Shown: positions 1 through 7,992, counted from the first letter of the stretch. The stretch: DNA of 31,646 bases from an uncultured Leucobacter sp. (GCA_937967375.1 CALCJF010000102.1:1-31646); one strand, 5' to 3'. A program made the numbers and translations. Notes: generated by a model not told the origin, from the sequence alone.

Positions 1-188
1 CATCGAGCAAGGCAAGCTCGGAGTCCTCAGAACGTGCACGCCAGACCGCATCGCACGCGCTCGGCGTCGCCGACAGTGCGATCGCGACCGCGAGCGATGC
101 CGTCGAGACGGCAGAGTCGGTTCTCGGTTCGCACGCAAGCGGCGCGAGCGCAGTCTCGGCCGACCCCGCGCAGAGCGCAGGCGCCTAA
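1..188 (+). CDS. C-terminal end of an unknown protein (5'-truncated by the window)
   Basis: The frame whose codons begin at base 3 stays open from the window edge to a TAA at 186-188, giving about 61 residues rich in Ala, Ser, Glu and Thr. The visible part ends in DPAQSAGA. It has regular Ala/Ser heptad-like spacing (for example ALGVADSAIATASDAVETAE) and could be helical or coiled coil. No domain is recognisable. The Ala/Ser/acidic composition is much more protein-like than the two other plus-strand frames, which are Arg-rich. The gene it belongs to lies outside the window, so no function is proposed. Confidence 0.5.
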   Translation, partial: SSKASSESSERARQTASHALGVADSAIATASDAVETAESVLGSHASGASAVSADPAQSAGA

Positions 189-241
189 ACCCGCGCCGCG
201 CCTCAGCCTGGACCACAGCTTGAGACGGCACAATAGATCAC

Positions 242-868
242 GTGAACGGGCAGTCTGAGACGGTGGTAGAGGTCGAGCGACCGATACTGAGTGTGCGCCG
301 GCAGGGGCGAGTTCTCGCCCTGCCGGTGCTACTGCTCATCGCGCTCGCCGCCGCAGCCGGCTACTTTGTGGGCGCGCTGCCTGAAGCCTGGATGAACTGG
401 GCTGCGGGCCTTGGCGCGCTGGCAGTCGCTCTGCTGCTCGGCGTCGGCCCGATCCTTGGCTGGCTCACCAATAGGGTTACCATCACGAGCCGCCGAGTGA
501 TCGTGCGGCGTGGCTTTTTCGTGCACCGACGCAGCGAGATTCCCCTCAGCAGGGTGCGCGAGGTGCGCTCAAAGCGAGGGCTTGGGCAGCGCATGTTCGG
601 CGCGGGAGACATCGAGCTGCTTGTCGGCCCTGATGCGCCGACACTGCTGCGCGACGTGCCGACCCCCGATGCGATTGTCGACGCACTGCAAGAGCTGATC
701 GAGCAGGACTACCTGCGCGAAGGCCGCGCGCAGCAACCAGGCTGGCTTATGCCGGGGCAGGGGTCCGCTCAGCACGGCGGCTTCGTCCCGGGCGCGCCCC
801 CGCAGGGGCCATCGGGGAACGGGGCAGCGGGATCCTCGCCATATGGCGATACGACGGTGCTGCCGTAA
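242..868 (+). CDS. bPH_2 (bacterial pleckstrin-homology-like) membrane protein
   Basis: This 208-residue protein starts at GTG. Two hydrophobic segments (about residues 24-46 and 52-74) form a membrane hairpin. They are followed by a domain at about 78-150 with the bPH_2/DUF304 signature: ITSRRVIVRRGFF, then IPLSRVREVRSKRGLGQRMFGAGDIEL. The last 45 residues are a Gly/Pro/Gln-rich tail that is probably disordered. Proteins of this family sit at the inner membrane with the PH-like domain in the cytoplasm; their molecular role is mostly unknown. No Shine-Dalgarno is visible before the GTG. A CACAAT hexamer at 229-234, seven bases upstream, might be the -10 box of a leaderless transcript. The gene converges on the YqaJ-like gene with only 21 bp between the stops. 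The family is well supported; the function is not. Confidence 0.85.
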   Translation: MNGQSETVVEVERPILSVRRQGRVLALPVLLLIALAAAAGYFVGALPEAWMNWAAGLGALAVALLLGVGPILGWLTNRVTITSRRVIVRRGFFVHRRSEIPLSRVREVRSKRGLGQRMFGAGDIELLVGPDAPTLLRDVPTPDAIVDALQELIEQDYLREGRAQQPGWLMPGQGSAQHGGFVPGAPPQGPSGNGAAGSSPYGDTTVLP

Positions 869-889
869 CCCGAGGTTCTTTCGAAACAG

Positions 890-1477
890 CTACTTCGTGC
901 GCGCGTAGAGCGTGTCGATGAGCTTGCCAGCGAGCCCAACCAGCTTCGCGATCTCGTTCTCGTCGCGGTCGACCCAGCGGCACTCGGGGTCACCGACGGG
1001 CACGAAGTTCTCGTGCCGCTCCCACACCATGAGCGTGCGCTCGGCGCCCAGCACGTACTGCTGCCACCAGATCTGCCGCATGTAATTGCGTGGGATCGTG
1101 CGCCAAGCCTTGTTGGTCGTCTTGATTTCGGCGAGCTCGAGCCTGCCCGCCTCGCGCAGCACGAGGCCATCGGGCGTGGCGAGGTGCCGCATGTCGGTCT
1201 CGGCGTGAAACAGTGCTCGGCTTGGCTCGATGCCGTGTTCGCGCAGCACCCAGGCCGCGATCACAGGCTCGCGCTCAGTGCCGTGACGGGTGAAGGCGTT
1301 GCCGGTGAAGCTTGAACCGTGCAGCTTCTCCCATGCCGCGGCATCGATTGAGCGCGGGGTCGAGAGCTTGGCAACATCGGTTGCCGTGATGCCGCGGGAT
1401 CGCGCGCGCATCCACTCGCCCCGGTCGCTCCCGTCGGTGACGACTCGGCGTAGGTGGCTAGGTAGTGCGGCATTCAT
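890..1477 (-). CDS. YqaJ-type PD-(D/E)XK nuclease
   Basis: This 195-residue protein resembles the YqaJ viral recombinase/exonuclease family (lambda-exonuclease-like fold). The N-terminal motif RSRGITATDVAKL (about 27-38) matches the family's opening GIGGSD-like motif. A conserved acidic residue follows in GTEREP (E70). The catalytic core is TPDG (D103) followed by ELAEIKTT (E117, K119), the PD-(D/E)XK triad. YMRQIWWQQYVLGAERTLMVWE then matches the family's Y..Q.....G motif. Family members degrade one strand of duplex DNA during phage or RecT-type recombination. No RecT or single-strand annealing partner and no phage gene lies nearby, so here it looks like a resident chromosomal gene. It is divergent from the response regulator gene, with 33 bp between the two starts. 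The fold call is firm; the biological role is open. Confidence 0.85.
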   Translation of the reverse strand: MNAALPSHLRRVVTDGSDRGEWMRARSRGITATDVAKLSTPRSIDAAAWEKLHGSSFTGNAFTRHGTEREPVIAAWVLREHGIEPSRALFHAETDMRHLATPDGLVLREAGRLELAEIKTTNKAWRTIPRNYMRQIWWQQYVLGAERTLMVWERHENFVPVGDPECRWVDRDENEIAKLVGLAGKLIDTLYARTK

Positions 1478-1498
1478 CGTCTTCTATTCTGTCATCGA

Positions 1499-1510
1499 CA
1501 TAATTGAGTC
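1499..1510 (+). promoter_or_regulatory. Probable leaderless -10 box for the response regulator gene
   Basis: CATAAT at 1499-1504 lies exactly six bases before the ATG at 1511, and no Shine-Dalgarno is present. This spacing puts the transcription start at or next to the A of the ATG. The 33 bp between the two divergent starts must hold both promoters, so they probably overlap. Confidence 0.45.
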
Positions 1511-2233
1511 ATGGTGAGTGAGCAGCCCGTGGCGGGTATTGATCGATCATTGCGGGTGCTCGTAGTCGATGATGAGCCTTCGATTTCGCAACTGCTTTCG
1601 ATGGCGCTGCGCTACGACGGATGGCAGGTGGAAGTCGCGGCGAATGGTGCCGAGGCGGTGTCGCGGGCCTCCGAGTTCGAGCCCGACGTGATGGTGCTCG
1701 ACATCATGCTGCCCGACTTCGACGGCATGCAGGTGCTCTCAAGGCTGCGCAGCGGAGGAGACCTGGTGCCGGTGCTGTTCTTCACCGCGCTCGGCTCAGT
1801 CGACGACCGGGTCAAGGGGCTCACCGCTGGAGGCGACGACTACATGGTGAAGCCGTTCAGCATCGAAGAGCTGATCGCCAGGCTGCGCGCACTCGTGCGG
1901 CGCTCGCGGCTGCAACTCGATCGCGCGCCCGACCCTGTGCTGCGGGTGGGCGACCTGACGCTGAACGAAGACAGCTACGAGGTGGCGCGAGGCGGCGATA
2001 CGATCGAGCTCACCTCGACCGAGTTCGAGCTGCTGCGCTTCTTCATGCGCAATCAAAGGCGAGTGCTCTCGAAGGCGCAGATTCTCGACCGCGTGTGGAG
2101 CTACGACTACAGTGGCAAGCAAACCGTGGTCGAGCTGTATGTGTCGTACCTGCGCAAGAAGATCGACGCGGGGCGCGAGCCGATGCTGCACACGGTGCGC
2201 GGCGCGGGCTACGTGCTGAAGCCGGTCGAGTAG
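1511..2233 (+). CDS. OmpR/PhoB-family response regulator (orphan)
   Basis: This 240-residue protein has a receiver domain at about 14-130 and a winged-helix (Trans_reg_C) DNA-binding domain at about 142-238. The acidic pocket is D20/D21, the phospho-acceptor is D64 (VLDIMLPD), and the switch residues are T92 (FFTA) and K114 (MVKPF). The effector domain shows the usual ELTSTEFELLRFF and VVELYVSYLRKKID motifs and ends in VRGAGYVLKP. It resembles the TrcR/TcrX/MprA-type regulators of actinobacteria. No histidine kinase lies next to it: the neighbours are a YqaJ-like gene and the L10 operon, so its kinase is elsewhere or it is an orphan. I chose the ATG at 1511 for its -10 spacing; GTG at 1514 is an alternative that changes one residue. 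Confidence 0.95.
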   Translation: MVSEQPVAGIDRSLRVLVVDDEPSISQLLSMALRYDGWQVEVAANGAEAVSRASEFEPDVMVLDIMLPDFDGMQVLSRLRSGGDLVPVLFFTALGSVDDRVKGLTAGGDDYMVKPFSIEELIARLRALVRRSRLQLDRAPDPVLRVGDLTLNEDSYEVARGGDTIELTSTEFELLRFFMRNQRRVLSKAQILDRVWSYDYSGKQTVVELYVSYLRKKIDAGREPMLHTVRGAGYVLKPVE

Positions 2234-2268
2234 CGCGATCCTCTTCGCCGCCTTCGCAAGCAGATGGG

Positions 2269-2309
2269 CACTAGATGTCGTCTCAGGGCTGTTCAGGCAA
2301 CATCTAGTG
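2269..2309 (+). terminator. Inverted repeat, probable terminator of the response regulator gene
   Basis: CACTAGATGT (2269-2278) and ACATCTAGTG (2300-2309) form a perfect 10-bp stem with a 21-base loop, followed by the T-rich stretch TCAACTTGTTT. It lies 36 bp past the stop codon. The loop is long and the stem AT-rich for this genome, so an operator role is also possible. Confidence 0.45.
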
Positions 2310-2389
2310 TCAACTTGTTTCTGGGCTCGGTGCTGCCCGGGGATCCGAGCAGCAGAGGGCATGAAGATGCGAGGCCCGCGGAGTCGTGC

Positions 2390-2395
2390 TAGGCT
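2390..2395 (+). promoter_or_regulatory. Probable -10 box of the rplJ-rplL operon
   Basis: TAGGCT fits the actinobacterial TANNNT -10 consensus and stands just before the predicted L10 leader. A convincing -35 box is not visible. The rest of the 372-bp gap between the response regulator gene and rplJ holds the upstream inverted repeat, the leader and the attenuator. Confidence 0.45.
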
Positions 2396-2399
2396 ATCC

Positions 2400-2507
2400 C
2401 CTGGCCCAAGACCGCCGGTGGGGTTCGCAAGAACCGCATAACATTCGTGAAAGCGAAGGCCTGCGCAGGTACGACTCAAAGAAAAGAGAGCAATCTCTTT
2501 GAAACTG
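2400..2507 (+). ncRNA. Ribosomal protein L10 leader (autoregulatory 5' UTR)
   Basis: The region upstream of rplJ carries the features of the actinobacterial L10 leader: AAGACCGCCGGT, small hairpins (GTTC-GCAA-GAAC and TTCG...CGAA), and the GCCTGCGCAGGT element that closes the L10-binding kink-turn region. A perfect 7-bp hairpin, AAAGAGA-GCAA-TCTCTTT (2483-2500), follows. In this family, free L10(L12)4 complex binds the leader and reduces expression of its own operon. The leader call rests on position and recognised motifs; I could not run a covariance model. Its boundaries are approximate. Confidence 0.7.
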
Positions 2508-2538
2508 AAGCTCCGTGCGTGTGCGCCGGAGCTTTTTT
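2508..2538 (+). terminator. Intrinsic terminator/attenuator upstream of rplJ
   Basis: AAGCTCCG (2508-2515) and CGGAGCTT (2527-2534) form an 8-bp stem with an 11-base loop. The 3' arm runs into six consecutive T residues (2533-2538) and then GTTT. It lies between the L10 leader and rplJ, so it probably acts as the attenuator of the operon, not as the end of an upstream gene. Confidence 0.8.
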
Positions 2539-2605
2539 GTTTGTCAGGCGGCTGGGGTTCCCGGGCGGCGACCGCCGCGCGGGTGAGACAAGCTAGAGGA
2601 GCGCC

Positions 2606-3115
2606 ATGGCTACGAAGGATGCTACGGTTGCCGACCTTCAGAAGAACTTTGAAGAGTCGACCGCCGTTCTGCTGACCGAGTACCGCGGTCTCACCGTTGC
2701 TGAACTGCGCGAGCTGCGCAACAGCATTCGTGAGCACGCGACCTACGCCGTGGCGAAGAACACGCTGACCAAGATTGCCGCGAACAACGCTGGCATCACC
2801 GCATTCGATGACGAGCTCGCCGGTCCTTCGGCTCTCGCCTTCGTGCACGGTGATCCCGTTACCGTTGCAAAGGGTCTGCGCGACTTCGCCAAGGCACATC
2901 CTCTGTTGGTGGTGAAGGCTGGCTACTTCGATGGCAAGCCGCTTACCGCCGCTGAGGTTGGCAAGCTCGCCGATCTTGAGAGCCGCGAGGTGCTGCTGGC
3001 TAAGGCCGCAGGCGCCATGAAGGCATCGCTGTTCGGTGCCGCGCAGCTCTTCAACGCACTGCCCGCAAGCGCTGCACGCGCCTTCGGTCAGCTGCAGGAG
3101 AAGCAGAGCGCATAA
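2606..3115 (+). CDS. rplJ: 50S ribosomal protein L10
   Basis: This 169-residue protein is the normal length for L10. It begins MATKDATVADLQKNFEESTAVLLTEYRGLTVAELRELR, which carries the L10 family pattern (an N-terminal helix, then the YRGL(T/S)V.E...LR motif that contacts 23S rRNA). The C-terminal helix (from about residue 140, AAQLFNALPASAARAFGQL) is the docking site for L7/L12 dimers. The start is fixed by GAGGAG at 2596-2601, four bases before the ATG. It lies downstream of its own leader and attenuator and 90 bp upstream of rplL, in the standard rplJL order. No oddities were seen. Confidence 0.98.
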   Translation: MATKDATVADLQKNFEESTAVLLTEYRGLTVAELRELRNSIREHATYAVAKNTLTKIAANNAGITAFDDELAGPSALAFVHGDPVTVAKGLRDFAKAHPLLVVKAGYFDGKPLTAAEVGKLADLESREVLLAKAAGAMKASLFGAAQLFNALPASAARAFGQLQEKQSA

Positions 3116-3205
3116 AGAATCCCTCGCCGCCTCATGGCGGCAGGTTTCGTAATACAAGACCCGCCTCTTGCGCACTGCGTGAGGGCAAACATCAAGGAGA
3201 AAACA

Positions 3206-3586
3206 ATGGCTAAGCTTTCGACTGAAGAGCTGCTCGAGCAGTTCAAGGAGCTCACCCTCATCGAGCTCTCGGAGTTCGTCAAGGCATTCGAGGAGACCTT
3301 CGAGGTCTCGGCTGCTGCCCCCGTTGCTGTTGCTGCTGCACCGGCTGCTGGCGCTGCTGAAGAGGTTGAAGAGAAGGACGAGTTCGACGTCGTTCTCGAG
3401 TCGGCTGGCGACAAGAAGATCCAGGTCATCAAGGTTGTGCGCGAGCTGACCGGCCTGGGCCTGGGCGAGGCTAAGGCTCTCGTAGAGGAGGCACCGAAGG
3501 TTGTTCTCGAGGCTGCCAAGAAGGACGCCGCTGAGGATGCCAAGGCAAAGCTCGAAGAGGCAGGCGCTGGCGTCAAGCTCGCGTAA
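3206..3586 (+). CDS. rplL: 50S ribosomal protein L7/L12
   Basis: This 126-residue protein forms the ribosomal stalk, recruiting GTPase factors. It shows the N-terminal dimerisation domain (MAKLSTEELLEQFKELTLIELSEFVK), an Ala/Pro hinge at about 38-52, and a C-terminal domain with the conserved KIQVIKVVRELTGLGLGEAKALVE helix-turn-helix surface. A longer reading frame reaches back to 3134, but the family start and AAGGAG at 3194-3199 place the real ATG at 3206. The 90-bp gap from rplJ may help set the higher L12 stoichiometry; that is inference. A strong terminator follows. Confidence 0.98.
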   Translation: MAKLSTEELLEQFKELTLIELSEFVKAFEETFEVSAAAPVAVAAAPAAGAAEEVEEKDEFDVVLESAGDKKIQVIKVVRELTGLGLGEAKALVEEAPKVVLEAAKKDAAEDAKAKLEEAGAGVKLA

Positions 3587-3607
3587 GTTCCTTTTCACAA
3601 AGGATCG

Positions 3608-3640
3608 GGGCCGGGTGCGTTGCACCCGGCCCTTTCTCTG
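3608..3640 (+). terminator. Intrinsic terminator of rplJ-rplL
   Basis: GGGCCGGGTGC (3608-3618) pairs perfectly with GCACCCGGCCC (3622-3632) around a GTT loop, followed by TTTCTCTG. This is a typical strong GC stem with a T-rich tail, 22 bp after the rplL stop. Confidence 0.9.
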
Positions 3641-3680
3641 TTCCGGCGACACCGACCATCTGCGTTAGCCTGAAGGCACC

Positions 3681-4604
3681 ATGACCGAAGGTTTCGAGCG
3701 CTTCCCGTTTCCAGGCCGCCGCGGCGTCGAGAGCGGCACAGCCCTGACTGGGTTCAGTCGGATCGGCGCCTATCTGTTCGGTGCATTTCTGCTGTTTCTT
3801 GGAGTGCTCTCGGTCGTTCAGCAACTGGGTGAGGGGCAGACGCTGCGCGCGATCCTCGCCGCAAACGTATGCACGGTTTTCGCGCTGCTTGCCTTCGGTA
3901 TCTCCCCACGGCGTACCCCGAAACGCAGCTTTCGTTTTCTCAACTCGGTGGTGTTGACCCGTGGCGAGCAGCCTCCGGCTGACTCGTGGGTGCACGTCGC
4001 GCCGACTCGGGCGCTGAGCTGGCCGCTCACCGTCGGCATTGTCTGGGGAACGCTTGGCCTGATCGCTGTGGCGGTTTTCGCGCTGCTGCAGCTGCTCGGT
4101 GTCACCCCGAGGCTCAACGAAGACGCGGGCACGGCTGGGCTGATCCTCGGCTTTCTCATATTGCTTGTGTTATCGGCGGGAGGCGCGTTCACCTCGTGGC
4201 TACTGATCTGGCGCCGTATACGAGGCGGCAGCTTCGGCACGCGGCCGAGTGGGGTGGCCCTTGGGCAGTCGGGCGTCGCGGTGCGTGTTCCGGGGCGCGA
4301 CGTCGAGATCGCTTGGGAGCAGATCGTATCGGTTACGCCCCAGGTTGTGGCGGGCGGGAGCGCACGCCAATCAGTTGCGATGATCAAGCTGCAGCTCGCA
4401 CGAGGATCAGGCATCGCCGGCGACGCACAGATGCTTGCGGCCGAGGGCTACAAGGTGCCAACCGACGCGCTCTACACGGCGCTGCGCTGGTATCACGCGC
4501 ATCCGGAGTCAAGGTGGGAGCTCGGTCGCGTGGAGGCGCAGCGGCGGCTCGAAGACTGGCGGCTCGATGCGGTTGGGGCTGTCGTGAGAAGGCCTGCCAC
4601 CTAG
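3681..4604 (+). CDS. Multi-pass membrane protein of unknown function with a C-terminal soluble domain
   Basis: This 307-residue protein has four hydrophobic segments (about 28-48, 58-76, 113-140 and 151-175). They are followed by a cytoplasmic-type domain from about 185 that looks like a PH-like beta-sheet: GVALGQSGVAVRVPGRDVEIAWEQIVSVTP, then IKLQL. The end, with VPTDALYTALRWYHAHPESRWELG, recalls the C-termini of actinobacterial PH-like membrane proteins. I do not recognise a named family. A GAAGG at 3672-3676, four bases before the ATG, can serve as ribosome binding site. A TAGCCT at 3666-3671 may be the -10 box, giving a very short leader. It stands alone between the ribosomal terminator and pta. 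Confidence 0.75.
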   Translation: MTEGFERFPFPGRRGVESGTALTGFSRIGAYLFGAFLLFLGVLSVVQQLGEGQTLRAILAANVCTVFALLAFGISPRRTPKRSFRFLNSVVLTRGEQPPADSWVHVAPTRALSWPLTVGIVWGTLGLIAVAVFALLQLLGVTPRLNEDAGTAGLILGFLILLVLSAGGAFTSWLLIWRRIRGGSFGTRPSGVALGQSGVAVRVPGRDVEIAWEQIVSVTPQVVAGGSARQSVAMIKLQLARGSGIAGDAQMLAAEGYKVPTDALYTALRWYHAHPESRWELGRVEAQRRLEDWRLDAVGAVVRRPAT

Positions 4605-4614
4605 GCTCGTGCCA

Positions 4615-4626
4615 TAGGCTGGAGGC
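4615..4626 (+). promoter_or_regulatory. Probable leaderless -10 box for pta
   Basis: TAGGCT at 4615-4620 stands six bases before the GTG at 4627. A GGAGG at 4621-4625 ends one base before the GTG, too close to act as a Shine-Dalgarno, so a leaderless start is the simpler reading. Confidence 0.6.
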
Positions 4627-6747
4627 GTGACGGCAAGCATCTATCTCACATCGGCAGAGGGTAGAACCGGAAAGAGCGCGATCGCGATAGGGGTGCTCGA
4701 CGCGCTGCTCGCGTGGGCACCTCGCGTCGGGGTATTTCGGCCGCTCATTCGCAGCGGAGCAAGCCACGATCGGGTGCTTGAGCTGCTGCTCACTCGGTCT
4801 ACCGCCGGTCATGATTACGAGCAGTGCGTTGGGGTCACCTACGAAGAGGCGCACGAAGACCCCGATGCGGCGGTCTCCAAGGTCGTTGCCGCCTATCGCG
4901 CGATGCGTGACGACTGCGACGCCGTGATCATCGTCGGCAGCGACTTCACCGATGTCGCTGCGCCGACCGAGTTGACCTTCAATGCACGCATTGCCGCCAA
5001 TCTCGGCAGCCCGGTGCTGCTCATCCTCGGCGGGCGCCAACACGATCGTGCCGAGACGCTGGGTCAATCAGCCGCGCGAACCCCCGGTGATGTTGCGCAG
5101 CTCGCCGAGCTGAGCGTTCACGAGCTGCGCAACGAACATGCGACCTTGCTCGCCACGATCGTGAATCGTGCCGACCCGTTCGCCGTCGCCGATATTCAGT
5201 CCGCGGTCGCTCGCGAACTCGTGGCAGGCACACCTGTCTGGGTGGTGCCCGAGCAACTCGCGCTGGTTGCCCCGTCGGTGCAGGCGGTGCTTGACGCGGT
5301 CGACGGGCAAAAGCTGCGCGGCGAAGATGACGCGCTCGCTCGCGAGGTGCACGACATCGTGATCGCTGGCATGGCCATGGAGCACGTGCTGCCGCGCCTG
5401 ATCGAGTCTTCGGTGGTGGTAGTTGCTGCAGACCGGGCCGAGACTCTGCTCGCGGTGACGATGGCGCACGAGGCTCCGACATTTCCGAGTCTGGCCGGTG
5501 TTGTGCTCAACGGAGACTTCGAGCTTTCACCAGATGTAGAGCGGCTGCTTGACGGGGTGAATTCGCCGCTGCCGATCATTCGCACGCCGCACGGCACCTT
5601 CGACACCGCTCAGCGCATCATGCATGCCAGGGGCCTGCTCACGGCAGACGCAACCGGGCGGCTCGACACCGCGGTCGGGCTGTTTCGCGAGCACGTCGAT
5701 GTCTCGGCACTCGCCGATCTGATGCGTTTGCATCGTGGCAGCGTGCGCACGCCAACCATGTTCTCGTACGAGCTCTTCGAGCGCGCGACCGCGGCAAACG
5801 CGCACATCGTGTTGCCCGAGGGTTCAGACGACCGGGTGCTGCGGGCCGCCCATACGCTGCTCGCCCGCGGAACGGTTCGACTGACGATCCTCGGTGAAGA
5901 GCCGGTCGTGCGTGGCCGCGCGACTGAGCTTGGGCTCGCTCTCGACGCGGCCGAGATCCTTGACCCCAGCCAGCGCACCCCGTTGCGCGCGCAGTTCGTC
6001 GCCGAATACCTGCGGCTGCGCGGGCACAAGGGAGTCACTCCCGAGATCGCTGAAGAGCGCATGAGCGACGTGAGCTACTTCGGCACGATGCTGGTGCATC
6101 TGGGCTATGCCGACGGCATGGTGTCGGGCGCAGCGCATACGACGGCGCACACGATTCGACCAAGCCTCGAGATCATTCGCACCGTTCCCGGCGTCTCGGT
6201 GGTGTCGAGTGTGTTCTTCATGTCGCTCGCCGACCGCGTGCTCGTCTACGGCGACTGCGCAGTGAATCCAGACCCGACGGCCGAGCAACTCGCCGACATC
6301 GCAATTTCTTCGGCAGAGACCGCGGCACAATTCGGGGTATCACCGCGCATAGCGATGCTCTCGTATTCGACCGGAGACTCGGGCGCGGGAGCAGACGTCG
6401 AAAAGGTGCGACGCGCAACCGAGTTGGTGCGCGCCGCCCGCCCCTCGCTCGAGATCGAGGGGCCGATTCAGTACGACGCCGCGAGCGATCCTGCGGTGGG
6501 CGCCTCGAAGCTGCCGGGGTCGGCGGTCGCCGGACACGCGACGGTGTTCATCTTTCCCGATCTCAACACGGGCAACAACACCTATAAGGCCGTGCAACGA
6601 TCGGCAGGGGCTATCGCGGTCGGGCCAGTTCTGCAGGGGCTGAACAAACCGGTCAACGACCTTTCGCGCGGTGCGACCATCGAAGACATCTTGAACACTG
6701 TCGCGATCACAGCGGTGCAGTCCGCTTCGCCAAAGGGGGTGCAGTAG
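4627..6747 (+). CDS. pta: Phosphate acetyltransferase (long form, three domains)
   Basis: This enzyme interconverts acetyl-CoA plus phosphate with acetyl phosphate plus CoA. At 706 residues it is the long form. Its N-terminal BioD-like P-loop domain (about 1-220) has the degenerate loop SAEGRTGKSAIA. The middle DRTGG domain (about 230-345) includes HDIVIAGMAMEHVLPRL. The C-terminal PTA_PTB catalytic domain (about 380-700) includes IVLPEGSDDRVLRAA, YADGMVSGAAHTTAHTIRPSL and FIFPDLNTGNNTYKAVQR. The N-terminal domains are linked to allosteric control in the family. The stop codon directly abuts the TTG start of ackA, so the two are surely co-transcribed. Confidence 0.97.
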   Translation: MTASIYLTSAEGRTGKSAIAIGVLDALLAWAPRVGVFRPLIRSGASHDRVLELLLTRSTAGHDYEQCVGVTYEEAHEDPDAAVSKVVAAYRAMRDDCDAVIIVGSDFTDVAAPTELTFNARIAANLGSPVLLILGGRQHDRAETLGQSAARTPGDVAQLAELSVHELRNEHATLLATIVNRADPFAVADIQSAVARELVAGTPVWVVPEQLALVAPSVQAVLDAVDGQKLRGEDDALAREVHDIVIAGMAMEHVLPRLIESSVVVVAADRAETLLAVTMAHEAPTFPSLAGVVLNGDFELSPDVERLLDGVNSPLPIIRTPHGTFDTAQRIMHARGLLTADATGRLDTAVGLFREHVDVSALADLMRLHRGSVRTPTMFSYELFERATAANAHIVLPEGSDDRVLRAAHTLLARGTVRLTILGEEPVVRGRATELGLALDAAEILDPSQRTPLRAQFVAEYLRLRGHKGVTPEIAEERMSDVSYFGTMLVHLGYADGMVSGAAHTTAHTIRPSLEIIRTVPGVSVVSSVFFMSLADRVLVYGDCAVNPDPTAEQLADIAISSAETAAQFGVSPRIAMLSYSTGDSGAGADVEKVRRATELVRAARPSLEIEGPIQYDAASDPAVGASKLPGSAVAGHATVFIFPDLNTGNNTYKAVQRSAGAIAVGPVLQGLNKPVNDLSRGATIEDILNTVAITAVQSASPKGVQ

Positions 6748-7935
6748 TTGCAGCATATTCTTGTGATTAACGCCGGCTCCTCGTCGATGAAGTATCAGCT
6801 GATCGACAGCGTCACTGGGGAACGGCAGACGAGCGGTTTGGTCGAAAGGATCGGCGAGAGACTCGGGCAGGTGAAGCACGAGAGCGACGGGCGTGAGTTC
6901 GAATGGCAGGCCGAGATCGTCGATCATACGGCGGCCTTCGCGCAGATGGCTCGCGGGTTCGGTCTCGCGGGCAGCCCGCTCGAAACCCTCGACCTCGCGG
7001 CTGTCGGGCACCGCGTGGTGCAGGGCGGCAGCGAGTTCGTCACCGCAACCCTCATCGACGACGAGGTCGCCGCGCGCATCCTCGCACTTTCTGATCTGGC
7101 ACCGCTGCACAACCCCGCGAACCACAGCGCGATCGCGGCAGCCCGAGCCGCTTTCGCGAACGTGCCGCATGTCGCTGTGTTTGATACCTCGTTTCACCAG
7201 ACCCTGCCGCAGGCTGCCTATAGCTATGCGATTTCACCCGGGGTGGCCGAGCGCCACGGCGTGCGCCGCTACGGCTTTCACGGGATCTCGCACCAGGTGG
7301 TTTCGCAGCGGGCGGCGAATCTGCTCGGGCGGCCGCTCGCCGAGCTCAAACAGATCGTGCTGCATCTCGGCAACGGGGCGTCTGCGTGCGCCGTAGACGG
7401 CGGACGCTCGGTCGACACTTCGATGGGACTGACGCCCCTCGAAGGGCTGGTGATGGGCACGCGCAGCGGAGACATCGACCCGGGGGCGCTGTTGCACCTG
7501 ATGCGCGCGGGGCTCTCTGTCGATGAGCTGGATCGCCTGCTCAACAAGCAGTCGGGCTTGCTGGGGCTTGCCGGCTCGAACGACATGCGAGATGTTCGCG
7601 CAGGGGTGGCCGCGGGCGACCCGGCCGCGCGACTCGCTTTCGAGATCTACGTGCGCCGCCTGAAACACTACATCGGCGCCTACCTGGCGCTGCTCGGCGG
7701 GGCAGACGCGATCGTGTTCACCGCTGGGGTAGGCGAGAACCACGCGCCGATGCGCCAGGCTGTCTGCTCGGGTCTCGAGTGGTTCGGCATTGAGATCGAC
7801 CCCGTGCGCAACGAATCGCCCGAGCGGGGCGCGCGCGTCATCAATAGGGATGCCTCGCGCGTTGCGATCCTCGTCGTGCCAACCGATGAAGAAGCTGAGA
7901 TCGCGAGGCAGGCCGCTGAGGTGATTGCCCGGTAG
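6748..7935 (+). CDS. ackA: Acetate kinase
   Basis: This enzyme interconverts acetyl phosphate plus ADP with acetate plus ATP, and with Pta forms the overflow/assimilation route. The 395-residue length is typical. Family landmarks are present: the opening ILVINAGSSSMKYQ, GHRVVQGG, PLHNPAN, FDTSFHQTLP, RRYGFHGISHQVV, HLGNGASACAV, and TPLEGLVMGTRSGDIDPG, ending with the FTAGVGENHAPMR adenosine-site motif. The start is TTG with no gap after the pta stop. AAAGGGGG at 6732-6739, inside the pta end, is a good Shine-Dalgarno at 8 bases. A rare TTG start may keep kinase output below Pta; that is inference. Confidence 0.97.
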   Translation: MQHILVINAGSSSMKYQLIDSVTGERQTSGLVERIGERLGQVKHESDGREFEWQAEIVDHTAAFAQMARGFGLAGSPLETLDLAAVGHRVVQGGSEFVTATLIDDEVAARILALSDLAPLHNPANHSAIAAARAAFANVPHVAVFDTSFHQTLPQAAYSYAISPGVAERHGVRRYGFHGISHQVVSQRAANLLGRPLAELKQIVLHLGNGASACAVDGGRSVDTSMGLTPLEGLVMGTRSGDIDPGALLHLMRAGLSVDELDRLLNKQSGLLGLAGSNDMRDVRAGVAAGDPAARLAFEIYVRRLKHYIGAYLALLGGADAIVFTAGVGENHAPMRQAVCSGLEWFGIEIDPVRNESPERGARVINRDASRVAILVVPTDEEAEIARQAAEVIAR

Positions 7936-7992
7936 TCTTCTGGGTACCGACCCGGCGCCATGAAACTGAGGGTGGACGTCGGACGGGGCAAG

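Noticed and set aside
3134..3205. 24-codon N-terminal extension of L7/L12
   Set aside because: The family start is MAKLSTEEL at 3206, with AAGGAG before it. The upstream part is the intergenic gap.
1796..3652. 618-codon open frame on the minus strand across rplJ, rplL and the response regulator gene
   Set aside because: It is antisense to three certain genes and to the L10 leader. Leu/Ser/Arg/Cys-rich composition without motifs is what codon bias of the real genes produces.
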